A model generated the notes under the pieces. It saw only the letters and a program-made list of their open reading frames with translations. It had not been told where the DNA came from and ran no database searches. 53,655 nucleotides of DNA from Bacillota bacterium. GTDB lineage: Bacteria > Bacillota > Sulfobacillia > JAJZYS01 > JAJYTV01. This document shows, in pieces, positions 9,565 through 17,822 of the stretch (position 1 is the stretch's first letter; each line of letters starts with the position of its first letter). A program made the position numbers and the translations under genes. The stretch lies in contig JAJZQO010000011.1 of the NCBI GenBank assembly GCA_021847575.1, positions 1 to 53,655 of the forward strand, given 5' to 3'.

Positions 9565-10761
9565 GTGGAATGGATGTGGTCTTGGGTGGCTCTGACGGCG
9601 ATAGGTCCGGATTACTTCGACGTCGACAGCCTGCTCACAGAGGAAGAGCGGGCCGTCCGGCAGATGGTGCACGACTTCGTCGCCGCGGAGGTCATGCCGA
9701 CCGTGGGCGAGGACTGGCTCAAGGGCCGGTTCCCGATCGAGCTCGTCCGCAAGATGGGCGGTCTCGGCCTGTTCGGTCCGACCCTGCCCGAGGAGTATGG
9801 CGGAGCGGGCATATCGCAAGTCGCCTACGGCATGATCATGCAGGAGCTTGAGCGGGGCGACTCCGGCCTTCGCTCGTTCGCATCGGTGCAGAGCGGTCTG
9901 GCGATGCACGCCATCTACCGTTACGGCACCGAGGAGCAGCGCAGGACCTACCTCCCGCGCATGGCCAAGGGAGAACTCATCGGTTGCTTCGGACTGACTG
10001 AGCCGGACGCCGGTTCGGATCCCGGCACCATGCGCACGCGCTGCCGGCGCGTCGGAGACCACTGGGTGCTCAACGGCGAGAAGCGCTGGATCACCTCGTC
10101 GCCGATCGCCGACGTCATGGTCATCTGGGCCCTCGACGAGGAGGAGAAGGTGCGCGGCTTCATCGCGCCCAAGGGTACGAAGGGTCTTTCGGCGCCAGCG
10201 ATCGAGACCAAGATCTCGATGCGCTACTCCGCGACCGGCGACATCGTCCTCGAGGACGTGGAGCTGCCCGAGGAGCTCCGCCTGCCCGAGGCGAAAAGCC
10301 TCGCCGCGCCGCTAACGTGTCTCACCCAGGCGCGCTTCGGGATCGCCTTCGGTGCCGTCGGCGCAGCCATGGACTGCTTCAACGAGGCGCTCGACTACGC
10401 CCAGAACCGCATCGCGTTCCACAAGCCGATTGCCCAGACCCAGCTGATGCAGCAGGCCCTGGTCGACATGCTCTCGCTGACGACGCGCAGCCAGTTGATG
10501 GCCCTGCGCCTCGGCCAGCTCAAGCAGGAGGACCGCTTCAACTACACGCAGGTGTCGCTCGCCAAGCGCGACAACGTGCGGGCGGCGCTGCAGACCGCGC
10601 GGATGGCGCGCGAGCTGCTCGGCGGCAATGGCATCACAACCGAGTACCGCGCGATGCGCCACATGGCCAACCTGGAATCGGTCGACACCTACGAAGGCAC
10701 CTACGAGATCCACACCTTGATCGTGGGCCGCGACATCACAGGGCTGAACGCCCTGGGCTAG
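9565..10761 (+). CDS. Acyl-CoA dehydrogenase, glutaryl-CoA dehydrogenase type
   Basis: About 398 residues with the full acyl-CoA dehydrogenase fold. Signature stretches include CFGLTEPDAGSDPGTMRT (FAD/substrate), GEKRWITSSPIADVMVIWA and the C-terminal YEGTYEIHTLIVGRDITG. Glu377 in DTYEGT is the expected catalytic base. The RSFASVQSGLAMHAIYRYG segment and the ITGLNA ending are typical of glutaryl-CoA dehydrogenases, which oxidise and decarboxylate glutaryl-CoA in lysine, tryptophan and benzoate breakdown. The enzyme needs FAD and an electron-transfer flavoprotein, not seen here. The start is uncertain: GTG 9565, ATG 9574 and GTG 9586 are all possible and none has a strong ribosome binding site. 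The exact substrate is inferred. Confidence 0.88.
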   Translation: MEWMWSWVALTAIGPDYFDVDSLLTEEERAVRQMVHDFVAAEVMPTVGEDWLKGRFPIELVRKMGGLGLFGPTLPEEYGGAGISQVAYGMIMQELERGDSGLRSFASVQSGLAMHAIYRYGTEEQRRTYLPRMAKGELIGCFGLTEPDAGSDPGTMRTRCRRVGDHWVLNGEKRWITSSPIADVMVIWALDEEEKVRGFIAPKGTKGLSAPAIETKISMRYSATGDIVLEDVELPEELRLPEAKSLAAPLTCLTQARFGIAFGAVGAAMDCFNEALDYAQNRIAFHKPIAQTQLMQQALVDMLSLTTRSQLMALRLGQLKQEDRFNYTQVSLAKRDNVRAALQTARMARELLGGNGITTEYRAMRHMANLESVDTYEGTYEIHTLIVGRDITGLNALG

Positions 10762-11000
10762 CGCCTTGACCGTGCCTGCGGCCAGGAATAGAATGGCGGC
10801 AACGCCCTAGCGTGCCGCAGATGAAGGCCCGTGCCCAGGAGGCCGCCCAATGGCAGCCTCCCGGCGCGGGGCCTCGCGTGTCCAGACCGCCCGCTCCCTG
10901 AAGGGAGTGCAGGGCAGTTGCGCGAACCGATCCGACGGTGCAGTGGGCGCCTTTCGCCTCGTCAGGCGGGAGGCGTCGATTTCCGAGCAGGAGGCAGGTC
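10762..11000. other. Leader region of leuS with hairpins
   Basis: No protein is recognised here. Near the 3' end, CGCCTTTCGCCT (10948-10959) pairs with AGGCGGGAGGCG (10964-10975), a 12-bp stem with two G-T wobbles and a 4-nt loop. A smaller CTCCCT/GGGAG hairpin lies near 10890-10904. The leuS ribosome binding site (AGGAGG, 10989-10994) follows. A structured 5' leader is plausible, but the T-box signature cannot be supported. Confidence 0.4.
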
Positions 11001-13418
11001 ATGGAGACGACCTACGACCCGAAAGCCATCGAGCGCAAGTGGCAGGCGCGCTGGCAGGAGACCGGCGTCTACGAAGCCGATCTCGAACACGCCAAGGCGC
11101 CCTACTACAACCTGATGATGTTTCCCTACCCCTCCGCCGAGGGTCTGCATGTCGGCAACGTCTACGCCTTCACGGGCGCGGACATCCATGGCCGCTACCA
11201 GGCGATGCGGGGCAAGGACGTGTTCGAGCCGATGGGGTTCGACGCCTTCGGCATCCATTCCGAGAACTTCGCCATCAAGCGCGGCATCCACCCGAAGACG
11301 CTGATCGCCGGCAACGTGCTGCACTTCCGTGAGCAGCTCAGGCGTCTTGGCGGGCGCTTCGCCTGGTCCCATGCCGTGGAGACGACCGATCCGGACTACT
11401 ACCGCTGGACGCAGTGGATCTTCCTGCAGTTCTTCAAGGCCGGCCTCGCGCAGCGGCGCAAGGCGCCGGTCAACTGGTGCCCGTCCTGCAAGACGGTGCT
11501 CGCCAACGAGCAGGTCATCAGCGGCCGGTGCGAGCGCTGCGACAGCGAAGTTGTGCAGCGCGAGTTGGAGCAGTGGTTCTTCGACATCACGCGCTACGCC
11601 GACCGCCTTCTGGACAACCTCGACCACCTCGACTGGTCCGATGTGATCAAGACCGCGCAGCGCAACTGGATCGGTCGCAGCGATGGAGCCGAGTTGCGCT
11701 TCCCGCTCGCGCAAGACCCCGAGACTGAGATCGCGGTATTCACCACGCGCCCCGACACTGCGTACGGCGCGACGTTTCTGGTCCTCGCACCGGAACACCC
11801 CTTGGTGCGGAAGCTGGCCACCCCCGAGACGGAGGCGGCGGTAGCGGAGTACGTGCGTCAGGCGGTCGCGCGGAGCCAGGAAGACCGTATCGGCGGTCAG
11901 GACAAGACCGGCGTCTTCACCGGCGGTTACGCCGTGAACCCCTTCAGCGGCCAGGAGATCCCGATCTTCATCGCAGACTACGTCCTCTACGGCTACGGCA
12001 CCGGCGCGATCATGGCCGTGCCGGGCCACGACGAGCGCGACTTCGCGTTCGCCACGGTCCACGGCCTGCCGATCGTGCGCGTTGTGGCGGGGCCGGACGG
12101 CGACAGGTCCCCCTTGGCGGAGGCATACAGCGAAAGCGGCATCGCGATGGCGTCAGGCCCGCTCGACGGTCTGCCCACCCCAAAGGCCAAGGAGGCGGCG
12201 ATCCGCATCGCGGAGGAACGCGGCATCGGCCAGCGCCACCGCACCTACCACCTGCGCAACTGGCTGATCTCCCGCCAGCGCTACTGGGGACCGCCGATTC
12301 CTGTCGTCTACTGCGAGAAGTGCGGCATCGTACCGGTACCGGAAGACGAGTTGCCCGTCCTGCTGCCCGACGTGCAGGACTTCGTGCCGAAGGGCACGGG
12401 CCAGAGCCCCCTGGCAGCCATCCCGTCGTTCGTCGAGACGACCTGCCCTCGCTGCCACGGACCGGCGAAGCGGGAAACCGACGTCTCGGACAACTTCCTC
12501 GACTCCGCGTGGTACTTCCTGCGCTATCCCTCGAGCCACGACGACCGGAGCGCCTTCGACCCCGCGCTCACGCGCAAGTGGCTGCCTGTCGACAGCTACA
12601 TCGGCGGCAAGGAGCATGCGGTGCTGCATCTCCTCTACACCCGTTTCGTCTGCATGGCCCTGCACGACCTCGGCTACCTCGACTTCGAGGAGCCGTTCAA
12701 GCGCTTCCGCGCGCACGGCGTGATCGTCCGCGGCGGCACCAAGATGTCGAAATCCAGGGGCAATGTCGTGAACCCCGATGAATTCTTCGACCGCTACGGT
12801 GCCGACACGCTGCGCTCCTACCTGATGTTCATGGGCCCGTACGAGGAGGGCGGCGACTTCTCGGACCAGGGCATCGAAGGCCTCTACCGCTTCCTGAACC
12901 GCGTCTACCACCTGGTGCGCAAAAATGTTGCGGGCTCCAGCGCCAAAGCCTCCGATGAGGCTGTGCGGCTACGCCACCAAACCATTCGACGGGTCACCGA
13001 GGACATCGAGGGGCTCAAGTACAACACGGCCCTCGCGGCCCTGATGGAGTACCTGAACGGCCTGCAGCGCGAGAGCGCCGTGGCCCAAGAGGACCTGCGG
13101 ACGCTCGTCCTGCTCCTCGCCCCCTTCGCCCCCCACCTGACCGAGGAACTCTGGCAGGCTCTTGGACAGCCCTATTCGGTCCACCAGGCCGCCTGGCCGG
13201 CCTACGACGCACAGGTGCTGGTCGCCAAGACCGTCACAGTGGTGATCCAGGTGGACGGGAAGCTGCGCGACCGTCTGCAGCTGCCCGCGGGCCTGGGCGA
13301 GGAGGCGGTGCGTCAGGCCGCTCTGCAAAGCGATGCGGTGCGGCGTTTCCTGCCCGAAGACGCGAGCCTGCGCTTCGTGCATGTGCCTGACCGGCTGCTC
13401 AGCATCGTCACACGGTGA
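11001..13418 (+). CDS. leuS: Leucyl-tRNA synthetase
   Basis: Charges tRNA-Leu with leucine in the cytoplasm. The 805-residue protein has normal bacterial LeuRS length and order. The HIGH-type motif is HVGN at residues 50-53. The NWCPSCKTVLANEQV / CERCDSEV zinc-ribbon stretch is near 150-180. The editing domain follows (TTRPDTAYGATFLVLAPEHP and the GTGAIMAVPGHDERD motif). KMSKS is at 581-585, then the anticodon-binding helices and a short C-terminal domain. ATG 11001 has AGGAGG six bases upstream. The gene is monocistronic and ends in a very strong terminator shared with the convergent yceI-like gene. Confidence 0.97.
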   Translation: METTYDPKAIERKWQARWQETGVYEADLEHAKAPYYNLMMFPYPSAEGLHVGNVYAFTGADIHGRYQAMRGKDVFEPMGFDAFGIHSENFAIKRGIHPKTLIAGNVLHFREQLRRLGGRFAWSHAVETTDPDYYRWTQWIFLQFFKAGLAQRRKAPVNWCPSCKTVLANEQVISGRCERCDSEVVQRELEQWFFDITRYADRLLDNLDHLDWSDVIKTAQRNWIGRSDGAELRFPLAQDPETEIAVFTTRPDTAYGATFLVLAPEHPLVRKLATPETEAAVAEYVRQAVARSQEDRIGGQDKTGVFTGGYAVNPFSGQEIPIFIADYVLYGYGTGAIMAVPGHDERDFAFATVHGLPIVRVVAGPDGDRSPLAEAYSESGIAMASGPLDGLPTPKAKEAAIRIAEERGIGQRHRTYHLRNWLISRQRYWGPPIPVVYCEKCGIVPVPEDELPVLLPDVQDFVPKGTGQSPLAAIPSFVETTCPRCHGPAKRETDVSDNFLDSAWYFLRYPSSHDDRSAFDPALTRKWLPVDSYIGGKEHAVLHLLYTRFVCMALHDLGYLDFEEPFKRFRAHGVIVRGGTKMSKSRGNVVNPDEFFDRYGADTLRSYLMFMGPYEEGGDFSDQGIEGLYRFLNRVYHLVRKNVAGSSAKASDEAVRLRHQTIRRVTEDIEGLKYNTALAALMEYLNGLQRESAVAQEDLRTLVLLLAPFAPHLTEELWQALGQPYSVHQAAWPAYDAQVLVAKTVTVVIQVDGKLRDRLQLPAGLGEEAVRQAALQSDAVRRFLPEDASLRFVHVPDRLLSIVTR

Positions 13419-13435
13419 ACTGCCCCCTTCGATGG

Positions 13436-13474
13436 CACAAGGAGGCCCGGGGCCAAGCCCCGGGCCTCCTTGTG
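13436..13474. terminator. Bidirectional terminator between leuS and the YceI gene
   Basis: An 18-bp perfect stem (13436-13453 with 13457-13474) closes on a 3-nt loop. The arms start with CACAAGG and end with CCTTGTG. It lies between the converging ends of leuS and the YceI-like gene. Confidence 0.92.
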
Positions 13475-13484
13475 CCGCTCACTT

Positions 13485-14006
13485 TCAGCCTTGCGCGTGC
13501 ACGAACTCGGCGTCGACCTCGATCTTGACCTGGTCGCCGACCAGGACGCCACCGGCCTCAAGCGCCACGTTCCAGCTGAGGTTGAACTCCTTGCGATTGA
13601 GCTGCCCTGTCGCGGACACTCCGATGCGGTCGTTGCCCCATGGGTCCTTGACCGCCGGCGTGATCTCGGCGTCGAGGGTGATTGGCAGCGTAACACCGCG
13701 GATGGTCAGGTTGCCCCCCACGCGGTAGCTCGCGCCGGATACGTGCTCCACCTTGGTCGTTTCGAAATGCAGGTGCGGGTGGTTCTCCACGTCGAAGAAA
13801 TCCGCGGACCTGAGGTGCGTGTCGCGTCCCTCGTCGCGCGTCGCGATAGATGCCGCCTCGATGTCGACCTTGGCCGAGCGCAGCACTCCATCCTCGACCT
13901 CCGCCGAGCCGGTCGCCTTGTCAAAGTGACCACGTACCGTCGCAATCATCATGTGACGAACCGAGAAGCTGGCGCTCGTATGGGAACTGTCAAGCTGCCA
14001 CTCCAT
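13485..14006 (-). CDS. YceI-like lipid-binding protein
   Basis: A 173-residue YceI-family protein; the family forms an extended antiparallel beta-barrel that binds polyisoprenoid or other long lipid chains. Family features visible are the opening WQLDSSHTSASFSVRHMMIA, the LRSADFFDVENHPHLHFE segment and LTIRGVTLPITLDAE, followed by RIGVSATGQLNRKEFNL. It lacks a signal peptide, so it is probably cytoplasmic. ATG 14006 is chosen because the AAGGGGG ribosome binding site is 6 nt upstream; the ATG at 14012 would overlap that site. It is transcribed divergently from an HxlR regulator with interleaved promoters, so it is likely under HxlR control. Confidence 0.93.
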   Translation of the reverse strand: MEWQLDSSHTSASFSVRHMMIATVRGHFDKATGSAEVEDGVLRSAKVDIEAASIATRDEGRDTHLRSADFFDVENHPHLHFETTKVEHVSGASYRVGGNLTIRGVTLPITLDAEITPAVKDPWGNDRIGVSATGQLNRKEFNLSWNVALEAGGVLVGDQVKIEVDAEFVHAQG

Positions 14007-14044
14007 GGCCATCCCCCTTTTTGGTGGTTCCTTCCGCCAGTCGC

Positions 14045-14074
14045 ATCGTATCTTGAATCGCTTTACATTGTCAA
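14045..14074 (-). promoter_or_regulatory. Promoter for the YceI gene
   Basis: On the minus strand a perfect -35 TTGACA (14069-14074) is followed after 18 nt by TACGAT (14045-14050). It overlaps the opposing hxlR promoter almost completely. Confidence 0.6.
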
Positions 14075-14081
14075 GTATATT
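14053..14081 (+). promoter_or_regulatory. Promoter for the HxlR gene
   Basis: TTGAAT (14053-14058), 17-nt spacer, TATATT (14076-14081), 18 nt before the hxlR ATG. The pentamers CTTGA (14052-14056) and TCAAG (14071-14075) form an inverted repeat inside it, a possible HxlR operator. Confidence 0.65.
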
Positions 14082-14099
14082 TGTGGTGGAGATGATCCC

Positions 14100-14471
14100 A
14101 TGGAACAAGAATTCTGCCCCGTTCACGAAGCCATCCAGTTCCTGCAGGAGAAGTGGGTGCTGCACATCGTGCGCAGCCTCCTCGAAGGGCCACGCGGCTT
14201 CAACGACCTCTCCCGCTCCGTCGGCGGATGCAATCCGGCCACACTGGCGCAGCGTCTGGACCACCTCTGCGAGATCGGCGTGGTGCGCAAGGAAGTGCAG
14301 TCGCTCATGCCGCCGCGCACCTTCTACCACCTGACCGGCGCTGGCCGAGAGTTGCAGGACGTGATCGCCGCGATCGACCGCTGGGCGACCGCGCATCTGC
14401 GCCCCGGCGTCGAGCTGTCGCACCCGGTATGCGGGGGCGGGGAGTTGCAGAGCACGATCAGGCCCGTCTAG
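14100..14471 (+). CDS. HxlR-family winged-helix regulator
   Basis: A 123-residue protein with the compact HxlR fold: CPVHEAIQFLQEKWVLHIVRSLLEGPRGFNDLSRSV, then NPATLAQRLDHLCEIGVV, the winged-helix core of this family. Cys at residue 6 sits where many HxlR redox sensors (HypR, YodB) carry their reactive cysteine, so redox or electrophile sensing is possible; this is inference. ATG 14100 is preferred although the frame is open far upstream through the antisense of yceI; a GGTGGAG site lies about 8 nt before it. Its end overlaps that of the convergent CPBP protease gene by 4 nt. Confidence 0.92.
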   Translation: MEQEFCPVHEAIQFLQEKWVLHIVRSLLEGPRGFNDLSRSVGGCNPATLAQRLDHLCEIGVVRKEVQSLMPPRTFYHLTGAGRELQDVIAAIDRWATAHLRPGVELSHPVCGGGELQSTIRPV

Positions 14472-15202
14472 ATCCCCTTCACCTTCACCGCCAGCAGAAA
14501 GAAGGCAAGCGCGTCCCAGCCGGCATGCGCGACGATCGCCGGCCAGACGCTGCGTGTGCGCAGCACACCGGCCGCAAGGGCCACGCCGAGGGCGACGTAG
14601 AACACGAACTGGAGCGGCTGCAGTCCCCAGGCGACATGCGCCATGGCGAAGCCGAGACTGGAGAGCAACACCGCGAGCCATGTGGCGCCTGGCCACATGC
14701 GCCTGAGGCCCGCGAGCAGATAGCCGCGGAATGTGATCTCCTCCGCAAAGCCGGCGCTGGCGGCGATGAGCGGCCCTTCCCACCACGCGTGCAGCTGCCT
14801 GGCCACCGCCAGTTGGCTGTGCACGTCCCCTGTGTGCAGCATCAGGCCGAACACGATCGACGCCAGCACAACGAAGAGGAACAGAACCACGCCGTCGCCC
14901 AGGTGGCTGAGGCTGGGCCTGCCGAAGCCCACCTCCTTGAGCGTCACCCGCCGGTGCATGAAGAGCCAGGCGATCGCGAAGATCGCCAGTTCCCCGATGG
15001 ACGACACGATCGCAAGTTCAGGTCCGCTCCGGGTCAGGCCCCTGACGGCCCTCAGGCCCTGAAGGGACACAGGCACGCCGTGCACCAGCAGCACTGCTGC
15101 GGCAGCCACGATCTGCGCCCCGAGATAGGAGCAGATCAGCATGAAGAGAAGGCGCCAGCCGCTCAGCCGCACGGGGAGGTACTCATGCGGCGGCCGGGTC
15201 AT
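14468..15202 (-). CDS. CPBP-family intramembrane metalloprotease
   Basis: A 244-residue polytopic membrane protein of the CPBP (CAAX protease / bacteriocin-processing, Abi) family. The diagnostic motifs are present: EEITFRG (E-E-x3-R) near residue 155, FAMAHVAWG near 185 and AIVAHAGWD near 223, which supply the glutamate and histidine metal ligands. About six to eight hydrophobic segments are visible. Members cleave prenylated or other membrane substrates, or confer self-immunity to bacteriocins; no substrate can be named. A GGAAGG site lies about 5-10 nt before ATG 15202. Confidence 0.9.
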   Translation of the reverse strand: MTRPPHEYLPVRLSGWRLLFMLICSYLGAQIVAAAAVLLVHGVPVSLQGLRAVRGLTRSGPELAIVSSIGELAIFAIAWLFMHRRVTLKEVGFGRPSLSHLGDGVVLFLFVVLASIVFGLMLHTGDVHSQLAVARQLHAWWEGPLIAASAGFAEEITFRGYLLAGLRRMWPGATWLAVLLSSLGFAMAHVAWGLQPLQFVFYVALGVALAAGVLRTRSVWPAIVAHAGWDALAFFLLAVKVKGI

Positions 15203-15282
15203 TTATTCGCCTTCCGGGCGAAGCCTGTCGAAGTTTGCATGCCCGTATCATACCGCAGGCCATGCCTGCGGGGCTGCACCGT

Positions 15283-15313
15283 GAGACCGCCGCACGCCAT
15301 GCGCGGCGGTCTC
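15283..15313. terminator. Terminator after the aconitase gene
   Basis: GAGACCGCCGC (15283-15293) pairs with GCGGCGGTCTC (15303-15313) across a 9-nt loop, 13 nt beyond the aconitase stop on the minus strand. No T-run follows on that strand. Confidence 0.75.
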
Positions 15314-15325
15314 GTCTTGGCGAAG

Positions 15326-17632
15326 TCAGGCCGACTTGGCGATCAGGTTCAGGGCAGATCCGGCTTGGAACCATTCGATCTGCTCCTGGCTCAGGCTGTG
15401 GCGCAGTTCGACTTCGTCGCGCGTGCCGTCCTCATGGCTGAATACAGCCCTCAGATTGCGGCCGGGCGCGAGGTCTTTGAGATCGAGGATGCTCACGCGG
15501 TCGCCCTGGCGGACGAGTTCGTAGTCGTCGCCGTGCACGAAGGCAAGCGGCAGGATCCCCTGCTTCTTCAGGTTGGACTCGTGGATGCGCGCAAAGCTGC
15601 GGGCGATGACGGCCGCGGCGCCGAGGTACCGCGGCGACATGGCCGCGTGCTCGCGCGAGGAGCCTTCGCCGTAGTTCTCGTCGCCGACCACCACCCAGCG
15701 GAGACCGTGCTGCTTGTAGTCGCGGGCGATGGCGCTGAGCGTTTCCTCCTTGCCCGTCAGTTGTGAGATCCCGGAGCCGTTCTTGCCTGTGAAGGCGTTG
15801 AGTGCCCCGAGGAACATGTTGTCGCTGATGTGGTCGAGGTGGCCGCGGAAGCGGAGCCACGGACCCGCCGGGGAGATGTGGTCGGTGGTGCACTTGCCCT
15901 TGGCCTTGAAGAGCAGCGGCAGGTCGAGATAGTCCTTGCCGTCCCAGGGCGCAAAGGGCTCAAGGAGCTGCAGGCGGTCCGACGCGGGATCGACCGCCAG
16001 CGTGACCGCGGCGGTGCTGGCCGGTGGCTCGACGTAGCCGCGGCGCGAGCGCACGAATCCGGCCTGCGGCACGTCGGGCGCCTCGGCGGGCGGATCGAGC
16101 CGGAACTGCTCGCCGTTCGCTCCCTCGAGCGTGTCGTGCAGCGGGTCGAAGTCGAGGCGTCCGGCGATGCCGTATGCCACGACCACCTCCGGACTCGCGA
16201 TGAACGAGAAGGTGTTCGGGTTGCCGTCGTTGCGCGCCGGGAAGTTGCGGTTGTACGAAGTGATGATCGAGTTCTTGGGCTTGTCGCTGCCGGCCACCTT
16301 GCCGTCGTCGCCGTCGACGTTCTCCACCTCGTCGCGCTGCCACTGGCCGATGCACGGGCCGCAGGCGTTGGCGAGCACGGTACCACCGATGGCCGCGAAC
16401 ACATCGAGGAGACCGTCACGCTCGATGGTGCGGCGCACCTGCTCCGACCCGGGCGTGACCATGAACGGGATCGGCATCTTGACGCCGTGCGCGAGGGCCT
16501 GGCGCGCCACGTCCGCCGCGCGGGTCAGATCCTCGTACGACGAGTTCGTGCAGCTGCCGATCAGCGCGGCGGACAGGCGACGCGGGAAGCTGCCCGCAGC
16601 GGCCTCCTGCTTGAGCGTTCCGGTCGGCCGCACGAGGTCCGGCGTGTGCGGACCGGTCACGTTGGGTTGCAGCGCCGTCAGGTCGATCTCCACGAGCTCG
16701 TCGAAGTAGCGGGTGGGGTCCGCCAGCACCTCCGAGTCGGCCTGCAGCAGATCCCTGTTCTGCTCCGCGAGCTGCGCAAGTTCCGCGCGCCCGGTGGCGC
16801 GCAGATAGGCCGCCATCCGGTCGTCGAACGGGAAGATGGATGTGGTGGCACCGAGTTCGGCACCCATGTTGGTGATCGTCGCCTTGCCGGTGCAGCTGAT
16901 GGTCTGGGCGCCTTCGCCGAAATATTCGACGATCTTGTTGGTGCCGCCCTTGACGGTCAGCTTGCCGAGCACGGCCAGAATGACGTCCTTCGGCGCGGTC
17001 CAGCCGTTCATGCGCCCCTTGAGGTGGACGCCGATGCGTTTGGGATAGAGGACCTCCCAGGGCAGTCCCGCCATCACATCGACGGCGTCGGCCCCGCCGA
17101 CCCCGCTGGCGAGCATGCCGAGGCCACCCGCATTCGGCGTGTGCGAGTCCGTGCCGATCATCAGGCCGCCCGGGAACGCATAGTTCTCGAGGACCACTTG
17201 ATGGATGATGCCTGCGCCGGGCTCCCAGAAGCCGAGACCGTAGCGCTGTGCCGCGGAGCGCAGAAAATCGTACACCTCGCGGTTCGAGATCACCGCGGCT
17301 TCGGTGTCCATCTCAGCGCCGACCCGCGCGGTGATCAGGTGGTCACAGTGCACCGTGGCAGGCACCGCGGCCTGTGCACGGCCCGCGTGGGCGAACTGAA
17401 GCAGGGCCATCTGCGCGGTGGCGTCCTGCATCGCGATACGGTCCGGGCGCAGGGCGAGATAGCTCTTGCCTGGTTCAAGGTCCTGGGCCGCGGCGTCCGC
17501 GAGATGTCCAAGCAGGACCTTCTCGGTCAGGCTGAGCGGCCTGCCGAGGCGTCGCCGGACCACCGCCAGGTTCTGTGCGGTGCGTTGGTACACCGCGCGA
17601 ACCAGGTCGGGGCTCGACTCGATCGTCGTCAT
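15326..17632 (-). CDS. acn: Aconitate hydratase, mitochondrial-type
   Basis: Interconverts citrate and isocitrate in the TCA cycle. The 768-residue length matches mitochondrial-type aconitases rather than the roughly 900-residue AcnA or the AcnB type. The [4Fe-4S] cysteines are Cys361 (GSCTNSSYED) and Cys424/Cys427 (ACGPCIGQW). Further landmarks are the substrate-binding LMIGTDSHTPNAGGLGML, the TSYNRNFPARNDGN stretch, and the swivel-domain GDENYGEGSSREHAA with its catalytic serine region. ATG 17632 is used because AGGAGGG lies 8 nt upstream; a GTG one codon earlier is possible. The gene is monocistronic and divergent from an MFS transporter. Two perfect palindromes lie just upstream. Confidence 0.96.
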   Translation of the reverse strand: MTTIESSPDLVRAVYQRTAQNLAVVRRRLGRPLSLTEKVLLGHLADAAAQDLEPGKSYLALRPDRIAMQDATAQMALLQFAHAGRAQAAVPATVHCDHLITARVGAEMDTEAAVISNREVYDFLRSAAQRYGLGFWEPGAGIIHQVVLENYAFPGGLMIGTDSHTPNAGGLGMLASGVGGADAVDVMAGLPWEVLYPKRIGVHLKGRMNGWTAPKDVILAVLGKLTVKGGTNKIVEYFGEGAQTISCTGKATITNMGAELGATTSIFPFDDRMAAYLRATGRAELAQLAEQNRDLLQADSEVLADPTRYFDELVEIDLTALQPNVTGPHTPDLVRPTGTLKQEAAAGSFPRRLSAALIGSCTNSSYEDLTRAADVARQALAHGVKMPIPFMVTPGSEQVRRTIERDGLLDVFAAIGGTVLANACGPCIGQWQRDEVENVDGDDGKVAGSDKPKNSIITSYNRNFPARNDGNPNTFSFIASPEVVVAYGIAGRLDFDPLHDTLEGANGEQFRLDPPAEAPDVPQAGFVRSRRGYVEPPASTAAVTLAVDPASDRLQLLEPFAPWDGKDYLDLPLLFKAKGKCTTDHISPAGPWLRFRGHLDHISDNMFLGALNAFTGKNGSGISQLTGKEETLSAIARDYKQHGLRWVVVGDENYGEGSSREHAAMSPRYLGAAAVIARSFARIHESNLKKQGILPLAFVHGDDYELVRQGDRVSILDLKDLAPGRNLRAVFSHEDGTRDEVELRHSLSQEQIEWFQAGSALNLIAKSA

Positions 17633-17672
17633 CACGAAATCCCTCCTGAAAGAACGCGTGCGCGCTTCGCAC

Positions 17673-17690
17673 CATGTACCATTTTACATG
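17673..17690. promoter_or_regulatory. Palindrome upstream of the aconitase gene
   Basis: CATGTA-n6-TACATG is a perfect 6-bp inverted repeat 41 nt upstream of the aconitase start, in the divergent intergenic region. The size and spacing fit an operator for a dimeric regulator. Confidence 0.45.
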
Positions 17691-17698
17691 CTGCAATT

Positions 17699-17710
17699 TG
17701 CGATATCGCA
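17699..17710. promoter_or_regulatory. Second palindrome in the aconitase/MFS intergenic region
   Basis: TGCGATATCGCA is a perfect 12-bp palindrome 8 nt from the previous one. It may be part of the same control region or chance. Confidence 0.35.
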
Positions 17711-17822
17711 CCGATGTCATGCAGAATCGCAATAGCCGCCCCAGGATTGCGTACAGGCGGTCGGGCAAGGGCCCGTGCTCGCCGTCCGCGAAAAGTGCCG
17801 TGACTCCCGGGAGGCGTCAACA

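Noticed and set aside
10900-10976. T-box riboswitch upstream of leuS
   Set aside because: A 15-mer near 10909 matches the T-box core at about 11 of 15 positions, but the bases that must pair with the tRNA NCCA end (TGGN) are CAGT, and no stem I motifs are clear.
13470-14099. N-terminal extension of the HxlR frame
   Set aside because: It is antisense to yceI, has no homology, and a good promoter and start lie at 14053-14100.
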